Assembly (NCBI RefSeq): GCF_000621025.1
Contig: NZ_KK211206.1
Coordinates: 327,498 to 391,497, forward strand
Source of the DNA: Brackiella oedipodis DSM 13743
GTDB lineage: Bacteria > Pseudomonadota > Gammaproteobacteria > Burkholderiales > Burkholderiaceae_B
Length of the DNA stretch: 64,000 bases
Direction of reading: 5' to 3'
Shown here: piece after piece, positions 57,995-64,000 of the stretch
How the letters are laid out: the number at the start of each line of letters is the position of its first letter
Numbering within the stretch: position 1 is the stretch's first letter
Position numbers and translations under genes: made by a program
Notes under the pieces: model-generated
What the model saw: the letters and a program-made list of their open reading frames with translations, nothing else
The model's database searches: none
Told to the model about the DNA's origin: nothing

Positions 57995-58027
57995 ACGGCG
58001 AAGCTTTGCAAGTCAAAGCTTCGCCGT
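57995..58027 (-). other. Strong hairpin in the hsdS-hsdR gap
   Basis: Perfect 14-bp inverted repeat ACGGCGAAGCTTTG/CAAAGCTTCGCCGT, loop of five, just after the hsdS stop. No T-run follows on the minus strand (AACATTTATAAC), so it is not a standard terminator; it could block exonucleases or limit hsdR expression. Confidence 0.6.
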
Positions 58028-58034
58028 TAAGGGT

Positions 58035-59240
58035 TTACGGTTTTGGAAAATCCAGTAATAAATTCCGATAATATTCGTATTGTTGCTGACGCAATTTGAT
58101 TTCGCGAGGCAAACCTTTAGTGATGGAGGTCGCTAAGGTGTCGAATTGGTCGAGGATTTCAACGATTTCGGCTTGGATGGCCAGGGATTTTTTGGGGTTG
58201 TTGGGGCATGGGATGGGGATAAGTTTTTTGGAGTAAACACTTATCCACTGCCGCTTGTGATCGCCTTCAACCAAGCTACTTGGTTGAGTATTTAACCAAT
58301 AATATATATATTTTAACGGATATCGATCCTCGTTAGAGGACCGAATAATTTTCATGGCTGATGACTTAACTTTGAAATCAAAATCAACCCACTTATTTGC
58401 TGTCGTAAAGTCATCAAAAATAATTACTGGTTCTTGAGAGGCTTTATTAATACCAAAATTTTCAGCCGTATAGCCTAGAATAAAAGTTTTTCCAGCTGTC
58501 AATACGGGCGTTTCATAACTATCATCGTAATCCGTTGACTTAACTATGTATTTCGTTGGTTGCTCATACTTAGTCAAATCCCCCAAAGGCAGCCACTCCA
58601 CCTCTGCCCCATCCAATAACTTCTCTAAATACTCACTACGTTTTCCCTCCTCAAACGTCAACAACTGATCACGGTAGTAATGGTATTGTTGGGTACGGGC
58701 CTTGAGCGCAGCGGTGAGCGCAGCGGTGAGCGAGGTGAAGCTATCAAGGATATGGACGATTTCGGCTTGGATGGCCAGGGATTTTTTGGGGTTGTTGGGG
58801 CATGGGATGGGGATAAGGATTTTATTGACTTGATGACTCATTAATTTAGGATTGCCCATCCCCCTATACACATGTTTCTTTGCCTCAGTGGTTAACCAAT
58901 AATATAAATATTTATAAGTTAAGGGTATTTTTTCATCAGCTTCTATTAATCCACAAACATTAGTAATTGAAAACTTACCTGTTCGATAAAAAACAGTTCC
59001 AGCGTTAGCGCCGTCTGTTGTCCAACTCACATATTCACCATCAAAATCATAAGTATTAATGGCTCCAATCTGTCCCTCTTTTGCTGTTTGTGAGCTATAA
59101 ACGGGATAAATCCCTGCATTATCAACTATATAAGTTTTAGACAAAACTCTTCCACGTCTTAAGTTAGCCACATCCCCCAAAGGCAGCCACTCCACCTCTG
59201 CCCCATCCAATAACTTCTCTAAATACGTTAACTCACTCAT
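58035..59240 (-). CDS. hsdS: Type I restriction specificity subunit HsdS
   Basis: DNA-recognition subunit shared by restriction and methylation complexes. The ATG at 59240, eight bases after the hsdM stop and with GAAGG ahead, gives 401 residues. Layout: repeat GAEVEWLPLGD (13-23), TRD1 about 24-140, conserved LIPIPCPNNPKKSLAIQAEIV and helical spacer (142-200), second GAEVEWLPLGD (211-221), TRD2 about 222-338, and second IPIPCPNNPKKSLAIQAEIV with the closing helix. The spacer holds two TAAL units (172-179), as TAEL does in EcoR124I. The TRD coding parts are visibly A+T-rich compared with the repeats, suggesting import of recognition domains. Confidence 0.96.
   Translation of the reverse strand: MSELTYLEKLLDGAEVEWLPLGDVANLRRGRVLSKTYIVDNAGIYPVYSSQTAKEGQIGAINTYDFDGEYVSWTTDGANAGTVFYRTGKFSITNVCGLIEADEKIPLTYKYLYYWLTTEAKKHVYRGMGNPKLMSHQVNKILIPIPCPNNPKKSLAIQAEIVHILDSFTSLTAALTAALKARTQQYHYYRDQLLTFEEGKRSEYLEKLLDGAEVEWLPLGDLTKYEQPTKYIVKSTDYDDSYETPVLTAGKTFILGYTAENFGINKASQEPVIIFDDFTTANKWVDFDFKVKSSAMKIIRSSNEDRYPLKYIYYWLNTQPSSLVEGDHKRQWISVYSKKLIPIPCPNNPKKSLAIQAEIVEILDQFDTLATSITKGLPREIKLRQQQYEYYRNLLLDFPKP
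58162..58223. repeat. hsdS internal repeat B, copy 1
   Basis: 62 bases identical to 58756-58817, same orientation. It encodes the conserved PIPCPNNPKKSLAIQAEIV segment after TRD2. Confidence 0.9.
58578..58632. repeat. hsdS internal repeat A, copy 1
   Basis: 55 bases identical to 59172-59226, same orientation. It encodes YLEKLLDGAEVEWLPLGD ahead of TRD2. Confidence 0.9.
58704..58730. repeat. 12-bp tandem repeat in the hsdS central spacer
   Basis: Two exact copies of gagcgcagcggt (58704-58715, 58716-58727) plus a third partial start. On the coding strand it reads TAAL-TAAL. Equivalent to the 12-bp TAEL repeats of EcoR124 hsdS, where two or three copies give different DNA spacer lengths. Confidence 0.85.
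58756..58817. repeat. hsdS internal repeat B, copy 2
   Basis: Exact copy of 58162-58223, following TRD1 in the coding direction. Confidence 0.9.
59172..59226. repeat. hsdS internal repeat A, copy 2
   Basis: Exact copy of 58578-58632, at the start of hsdS ahead of TRD1. Confidence 0.9.
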
Positions 59241-59247
59241 GCGATGA

Positions 59248-60795
59248 CTATTGACCTTCAATTTTAGAAACAACTTTGTCGATACGTTTGCGAAGGTGTT
59301 CGATTTGTTCGACGGTGGCTTTGAGTTCGGCATTGAGCATAACAATATCAATGTCTTCGCAAGTATTTCTCGCTTCTAAATATTGACTGACTGCGAGGTT
59401 ATAGTCATTTTCTTCGATCGCTTCGTGTGACACTAAGGTAGAGAAGTGCTCGATTTCTTGCTTATCGCGCACGGCGTTCATGATCTGCTCAATATGCTCA
59501 TCACTGAGGTAGTTATTTTTGGTTTGTTTGTCAAAGAGCTCACTGGCATCAATAAACTGCGTGCGATTATCGGCTTTATTTTTGGCCAACACCAAAATAT
59601 TGACGGCAATAGTGGTGCCAAAAAATAGATTGGGCGCCATGGCAATCACCGCTTCTACATAATTACTATCAATTAAATATTGACGGATTTTTCGCTCGGC
59701 GCCACCCCGATAGAAAACCCCCGGGAAGCAGACAATCGCGGCGCGACCTTGGCTATTCAAATGGTGCAAGGCATCTAAGACAAAGGCAAAATCGGCATTG
59801 CCTTTGGGCGCTAGCACACCCGCTGGCGCAAAACGCGGGTCATTAATTAAGGTCGGATCATCGCTACCGACCCATTTCACTGAATAAGGCGGATTAGAGA
59901 CAATGGCATCGAATTTCGAATCTGGGAATTTTGAATCCAATAAGGTATCACCGTACTCGATGGTAAATTGATTGTAATTAATGCCATGCAAGAACATATT
60001 CATACGCGCCAGATTATAGGTCGTGTAATTAATCTCTTGACCGTAATAATGCAGATCATAGGCATTTTGACCCAGTAATTTTTTGGCTTGCAATAGCAGC
60101 GAGCCTGAACCACAAGCCGGGTCATAAATCTTCTTGATATCGAGATTGTTATGTTGGGCTTGGGTGGCAAGTTTGGCCACGAGTTTAGATACCTGTTGAG
60201 GGGTAAAGTACTCACCGCCCGATTTACCCGCATTGGCCGCATAATTAGAGATCAAAAACTCGTAGGCATCGCCGAAGACATCAATCTGACTGCGCTCAAA
60301 ATTATTAAAATTCAATTCGGCAATGCCTTTAAGAATCGCGGCCAAGCGCTTATTACGCTCTTTTACGCTATTACCCAAGCGCTCATTGGAGGTGCTGAAA
60401 TCAGCAAATAGACCTCTGAGGTCACCTTCAGAATCATGACCCACGGCAGAGTTCTCAATCGATCTAAAAATATCGTTTAAATCCGTATTAAGATTCTCAT
60501 TGCTCTCGGCGTTTTTGACGACATTCGCAAATAATTGGCTCGGATAAATAAAAAAGCCCTTGGCATTGATAATGCCCTCTATTTGCTCTGAACTAAAGTC
60601 TTCATCGTGGGCGTTTTCAAAGAGTTGCTGATTGCCACCGCCCATATAATTTGCTAAATCCTCACTGATATAGCGATAAAACAATACGCCTAAGATGTAT
60701 TGTTTAAAGTCCCATCCATCGATAGAGCCTCTGACATCGTCAGCAATGCTCCAGATTTGGCGGTGTAATTCAGCACGTTGTTCAGCAGCTGTCAT
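59248..60795 (-). CDS. hsdM: Type I DNA methyltransferase subunit HsdM
   Basis: N6-adenine methyltransferase subunit; with HsdS it protects host DNA, and with HsdR it forms the restriction complex. 515 residues from ATG 60795, which has AAGGA eight bases ahead; the open frame to 60876 is not family-like. N-terminal helical domain ([19 protein letters not shown]), [20 protein letters not shown] motif [10 protein letters not shown] (225-234) and catalytic NPPY (301-304), C-terminal coiled coil for HsdS contact. First gene of hsdM-hsdS-hsdR. Confidence 0.97.
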   Translation of the reverse strand: MTAAEQRAELHRQIWSIADDVRGSIDGWDFKQYILGVLFYRYISEDLANYMGGGNQQLFENAHDEDFSSEQIEGIINAKGFFIYPSQLFANVVKNAESNENLNTDLNDIFRSIENSAVGHDSEGDLRGLFADFSTSNERLGNSVKERNKRLAAILKGIAELNFNNFERSQIDVFGDAYEFLISNYAANAGKSGGEYFTPQQVSKLVAKLATQAQHNNLDIKKIYDPACGSGSLLLQAKKLLGQNAYDLHYYGQEINYTTYNLARMNMFLHGINYNQFTIEYGDTLLDSKFPDSKFDAIVSNPPYSVKWVGSDDPTLINDPRFAPAGVLAPKGNADFAFVLDALHHLNSQGRAAIVCFPGVFYRGGAERKIRQYLIDSNYVEAVIAMAPNLFFGTTIAVNILVLAKNKADNRTQFIDASELFDKQTKNNYLSDEHIEQIMNAVRDKQEIEHFSTLVSHEAIEENDYNLAVSQYLEARNTCEDIDIVMLNAELKATVEQIEHLRKRIDKVVSKIEGQ

Positions 60796-61143
60796 GTATA
60801 TTGTCCTTTTTTGTGTATGTAAGAGTAAACGATTTAGCCTAGCGGTCAATAGCAGGCTTATTCTTGGAGTTGTCAATCGTTCGGTGACGATTGTTTAGCT
60901 TATCGTTGTCGATTTTTTTGCTAAGTTTTTGCTAAGTTTTTTTGCTATTGACCCACTTATATATTATAGGAGGATTGTAGGATGATTTTGGGGTTTTCTC
61001 GGCTGAAAAAATTTCTTAGCTTGCCGTTATGGACTTTTGTCATCAAGAATATTCAGAAGCCTCGCTGGTAACAGCGATGGTCACTACATAGTTATTAACC
61101 CTTACCTCTAAACGTTTTATAGAGGAATACAGAGCATCCCCTC
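60796..61143. other. Intergenic region ahead of hsdM
   Basis: No gene seen. On the minus strand TTGACA (60871-60876) could be a -35 box with GCTATT at 17 bases, a weak -10. An inverted repeat CAATCGT/ACGATTG (60874-60893) overlaps it. An 11-base unit TTTTTGCTAAG is repeated in tandem at 60915-60925 and 60926-60936. A 6-bp inverted repeat CCTCTA/TAGAGG (61105-61125) follows ccmI. Confidence 0.45.
60874..60893. promoter_or_regulatory. Inverted repeat over the putative hsdM -35 box
   Basis: Perfect 7-bp arms CAATCGT and ACGATTG around six bases. Position over a TTGACA suggests an operator for the restriction-modification operon; no regulator gene is nearby. Confidence 0.35.
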
Positions 61144-61974
61144 CTACTTCTCCCCCTCCATCATAAAGCCCTCATGTCCAGGCGGCGTTGCCGACGGCGC
61201 ATGCTGTGCGGGCGTATTGTCAGTAGGCAGCGATGGCAATAAACCCTCGCGACCTTCAGCATGCGCATGCGCATCCCCCTCCCCTAGCATCTCTTGCTCA
61301 CGTTGTTGCAAGCGTTCTTGATAGGCCTTAGGGTCGTTTAAGGCGAGCTGGGCTTCGGCGATTTGTTGCTCAATCCATTGCTGATCTTCCTCTTGCAAGG
61401 AGGCATGTTGAATGAGATCTTGCCAAGCCTGGATAGCTTTGTCGTAATGTTTTTGTTGGAACTCAGCGCCGCCCAGTAGCATGAGGGCATCGGGATTATG
61501 ACTATCAAGAGCAAGTGCTTGTTTGACCAGTTCCATGGGTTTGCCCTCAAAACTGCCCCTAAAAATAGCCAATGAACCCGCGAATAAGGCTAGGTTATTG
61601 GGGTCTTTTTCAATAATCGGCCAGGCTCGGCCAAAACGTACTACCGCATCTTGATAGCGTCCCATGGCACGATAGCTATGGGCGAGCATGAGTTGACCTT
61701 GATAATCCTTGGGATTGGTTTCTAGACGTTTTTCGAGTTGACCGACGGCATCGACAAATTGCTCAACATTACCATTACGATCAAAGGTCGCCGCTGGGTT
61801 GGCCTGGTCTTTGAGTACTAAAAAATAAAATAGAGCACCCGCAATCACAGGGATGACTAATAAACCCAGATACCAGCGCTTGCCCTGATCCTTAGGACGT
61901 AGGCGTAAATACACAAAAATACAGACGAGTAGCGCGAGCACCACGCCACTGATTAACCAATAGGAACTATTCAT
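61144..61974 (-). CDS. ccmI: Cytochrome c maturation protein CcmI (TPR protein)
   Basis: Membrane-bound chaperone that hands apocytochrome c to the haem lyase. The ATG at 61974 overlaps the ccmH stop as ATGA and gives 276 residues; the longer frame to 62082 lies inside ccmH. Two N-terminal membrane helices (about 4-22, 35-53), then TPR repeats about 75-210 (GQLMLAHSYRAMGRYQDAV, PDALMLLGGAEFQQKHYDKA). The C-terminal 50 residues are disordered and rich in His, Pro and Glu. Last gene of the ccm operon. Confidence 0.92.
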   Translation of the reverse strand: MNSSYWLISGVVLALLVCIFVYLRLRPKDQGKRWYLGLLVIPVIAGALFYFLVLKDQANPAATFDRNGNVEQFVDAVGQLEKRLETNPKDYQGQLMLAHSYRAMGRYQDAVVRFGRAWPIIEKDPNNLALFAGSLAIFRGSFEGKPMELVKQALALDSHNPDALMLLGGAEFQQKHYDKAIQAWQDLIQHASLQEEDQQWIEQQIAEAQLALNDPKAYQERLQQREQEMLGEGDAHAHAEGREGLLPSLPTDNTPAQHAPSATPPGHEGFMMEGEK

Positions 61975-62444
61975 TCTTCTGCGGACTCCGAATCCTTCAT
62001 ACTGAGGCCATGGCTTTGGCGGCGGATGGCGCGCCACAATAACACTAGCATTAGTATTAATAGCAGTGCTGGTCCTAGCCACAGCACAAGAGTTTTGCCA
62101 CTGAGCGGCGGTTTGTAATTAATAAATTCCCCGTAACGATCAACCATGTATTGGATGATTTGCTCATCACTTTGGCCTTGGCTGATTAACACGCGTAACT
62201 GCGCCTTAATATCATCGGCCAGACCGGCCGCTGAATCGGCCACCGATTGGTTTTGACAGACTAAGCAGCGCAGGCTTTTGGCAAGGGCTTGATGACGTTT
62301 TTCTTGGGCGGGTGTCAATGGCGGCAGAGGACTTTGGATTTGCGCCTGCGCTGCATTAAACAGCATAAAACCCAAGCACAGGCTCAGCCACATAACGCGT
62401 AAGCCTAGCCAGCGCCAGTGAGTAGATCGTGTGGTGATAGACAT
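61971..62444 (-). CDS. ccmH: Cytochrome c maturation protein CcmH
   Basis: Thiol-redox component of the haem lyase. 157 residues: signal peptide (about 1-35, ending AAQA), conserved LRCLVCQNQSVADS with the redox CxxC, QIIQYMVDRYGEFINYKP, and a C-terminal membrane helix (LVLWLGPALLLILMLVLL). This is the short CcmH/CcmL form; the TPR part is the separate ccmI. Confidence 0.96.
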   Translation of the reverse strand: MSITTRSTHWRWLGLRVMWLSLCLGFMLFNAAQAQIQSPLPPLTPAQEKRHQALAKSLRCLVCQNQSVADSAAGLADDIKAQLRVLISQGQSDEQIIQYMVDRYGEFINYKPPLSGKTLVLWLGPALLLILMLVLLWRAIRRQSHGLSMKDSESAEE

Positions 62445-62462
62445 AGCGATAATCCTTTACGG

Positions 62463-62996
62463 CTACGGTTGTTGCGCCAAGGCTTTTTTAATGGCGGGCA
62501 TCAGTTCTTGCTGCCAGGCCGCTTGATCAAAAGCACCGACATGACGATAAGTAATAATGCCTTGTGCATTAATGACATAGGTCTCGGGCACGCCATACAC
62601 CCCGAGTTCAAAGCCCAAGCGCCCTTGCTGATCTTCGACAATCAGGTCATAAGGGTCGCCCCTGTCACTTAACCACATGAGCGCCGCACTCGGTTGATCC
62701 TTATAATTGAGCCCTACCAGTCTGACATCGGCAGGCAAGCGTTGACTCACAAAAATCTCATGCTCGGCGAGGCAGGCTTGACACCATGAAGCCCAGACAT
62801 TGAGGACATGCACCTGGCCCTTAAATAAGGACTGATCGAGCACTTGTTGCTTCTGTTTGAGGTTCGGTAAGGTAAACGCCGGCATGGCTTTGCCGATCAG
62901 GGCAGATTGTAGCGGTTGTTGGGTACGCGTCAGTCCAAAGCCTAACAATAGCATCAAGCCCAGTAAGACCAATAAGGGCCAAAAACGTTTAAGCAT
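62463..62996 (-). CDS. ccmG: Periplasmic thioredoxin CcmG/DsbE
   Basis: Membrane-anchored thioredoxin reducing apocytochrome c or CcmH. 177 residues: N-terminal helix (about 5-20), then the thioredoxin fold with VLNVWASWCQACLAEHEIF (CxxC is CQAC), YKDQPSAALMWL and GVYGVPETYVINAQG with the cis-proline. It overlaps ccmF by eight bases and precedes ccmH. Confidence 0.95.
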   Translation of the reverse strand: MLKRFWPLLVLLGLMLLLGFGLTRTQQPLQSALIGKAMPAFTLPNLKQKQQVLDQSLFKGQVHVLNVWASWCQACLAEHEIFVSQRLPADVRLVGLNYKDQPSAALMWLSDRGDPYDLIVEDQQGRLGFELGVYGVPETYVINAQGIITYRHVGAFDQAAWQQELMPAIKKALAQQP

Positions 62997-64000
62997 GGGG
63001 CGTTCCTTTTTTGGTGGTAGAGGTGGTCGGCGCTGGTGTGCGTTTAATACCGCGCCAAGACAATAAGGCCGCTAAGGCCATCATGATAAAACCTGCCCAG
63101 ACCCAATTCATCAATGGTTTGTCATATAAGCGCACGGTCCAAGGGCTTTTGGCAAAGTCGTCCCCCTGCATTTCGCCCATACTCATATAGAGATCCCGAA
63201 GTAAGCCGCGACTTAAATCGGTCTCGGTAGTCGGTTCACCCCCCGAGAAGTATTGGCGCTTTTCGGGACGTAAGTAAGCCAGCTGACGACCGTTTTTACT
63301 CAAGACAAAATGACCAATCAGGCCTTGATAATTAGCGCCGCGTTTGCCTTCTAAGTGCTTAAAGTTGACCTCATAACCACCAATGTTTAGGGTTTGTTGT
63401 GGATAAATCACGCGATTGTATTCCTGGCCATAGTTATTGGCCGCGAGTGCACCGATGATAAACACAGCTAAGCCAAAATGCCCTAAACACATGCCCAAAA
63501 AAGATCTCGGCAAGCGCCAGATGGCCTGATGTTGCCGTCGCATGCGGTCAAGCACTTGGTAAAGACTGGTTAAGGCCAACCAAAGCGCCGCGCTAAAGCC
63601 GAGCGCTATCCAGAGCGAATAATCAGCCACATCGCTCCAACACAATGGCAAGAGTAGACCCACCACGAGAGCCGGTAGCAACGGCACGAGAAGATCCTTG
63701 CGCATGCGGGTGACGGTGTCAAACTTCCAGCGGGCAAATAAACCAAAGGGTAATAGCAATAAGAGGATTAGAAACAAAGGCGCCAAGACCGATTCAAAAT
63801 ACGGCGCGCCCACGGAAAACTGGCCGATATTAAAGGCTTCGGTAAAGAGTGGAAATAAGGTGCCCACTAACACGGTGACGCAAGCGACCACCAAGAGCAC
63901 GTTATTGAGTAACAAAAATGATTCCCGAGAAAACAGTGCAAACCCCTGGGCGTTTTTTTGTAATTTGGGCGCGCGCCAGGCATACAGACTAAGGGCTAGA
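62989..64000 (-). CDS. ccmF: Haem lyase subunit CcmF (5' part outside window)
   Basis: Only the C-terminal 336 residues are seen; the frame stays open to the window edge (reading LYAWRAPKLQKN...FSRESFLLLNNVLL) so the start lies beyond base 64000. CcmF is the multi-helix inner-membrane protein that attaches haem to apocytochrome c. Visible are several membrane helices, the periplasmic loop with GGYEVNFKHLEGKRGANYQG, LRPEKRQYFSGGEPTTET and the final helix WVWAGFIMMALAALLSW. The full family length is about 650. Confidence 0.95.
   Translation of the reverse strand, partial: LALSLYAWRAPKLQKNAQGFALFSRESFLLLNNVLLVVACVTVLVGTLFPLFTEAFNIGQFSVGAPYFESVLAPLFLILLLLLPFGLFARWKFDTVTRMRKDLLVPLLPALVVGLLLPLCWSDVADYSLWIALGFSAALWLALTSLYQVLDRMRRQHQAIWRLPRSFLGMCLGHFGLAVFIIGALAANNYGQEYNRVIYPQQTLNIGGYEVNFKHLEGKRGANYQGLIGHFVLSKNGRQLAYLRPEKRQYFSGGEPTTETDLSRGLLRDLYMSMGEMQGDDFAKSPWTVRLYDKPLMNWVWAGFIMMALAALLSWRGIKRTPAPTTSTTKKGTPHA

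Noticed and set aside
58035-59240. hsdS as two genes or a frameshifted duplication
   Set aside because: The duplicated blocks are the normal two-TRD layout; one frame reads through 401 residues.

Overview
This is a chromosomal window from a betaproteobacterium, most likely Burkholderiales and Alcaligenaceae-like. The evidence is gene order: dapC-dapD-dapE-prmB, pheS-pheT-ihfA-merR, surE-pcm-nlpD and ccmF-G-H-I run as in that group, with metE/metR divergent and a bioA-F-D operon. Base composition is moderate over the core genes. It is visibly richer in A+T in two accessory regions: the CRISPR-Cas locus at the left end and the target-recognition parts of hsdS. The genus cannot be fixed from the sequence alone.

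Left end (1-5200): a type II-C CRISPR-Cas system on the minus strand, in the order cas9, cas1, cas2. A divergent tracrRNA gene lies at about 5076-5182, with its own sigma70-type promoter, an anti-repeat and a terminator hairpin. All catalytic residues of Cas9, Cas1 and Cas2 that can be checked are present, so the system looks functional. No repeat-spacer array lies inside the window; it is expected just beyond base 1, past cas2. This is the most notable system here: a Neisseria-type Cas9 with a longer N-terminus, a lysine-rich insertion, a changed PAM-contact position and a compact tracrRNA.

Middle (5200-53300): mostly housekeeping genes. These are an SDR oxidoreductase, a glycerate uptake and phosphorylation pair, the lysine/peptidoglycan branch dapCDE with prmB, an ABC-F ATPase, biotin genes bioAFD, rpmI-rplT-pheS-pheT-ihfA-merR behind a strong promoter and a long leader, comM, a TAXI-type TRAP transporter, ubiK, a histidine-rich repeat lipoprotein, hemC-hemD, a TerC-family protein, sucCD, metE/metR, cfa, rlmD, a DnaQ-like exonuclease, nlpD-pcm-surE, plsY, tsaD, a purine permease, a thioredoxin, yigZ, a YbiT-type ABC-F protein, an LD-carboxypeptidase and tadA. 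Two conserved neighbours are missing from their usual places: infC before rpmI, and rpoS after nlpD.

Right end (53500-64000): a quinone/alkenal-type oxidoreductase, then a complete type I restriction-modification operon (hsdM, hsdS, hsdR) of the EcoR124I (type IC) kind. Its hsdS carries two near-identical internal repeat pairs and a 12-bp tandem repeat in the central spacer, the classic layout for changing DNA specificity by recombination or slippage. The window closes with the cytochrome c maturation genes ccmI, ccmH, ccmG and the 3' part of ccmF. The bacterium thus carries two defence systems within 64 kb, at opposite ends of a core block.
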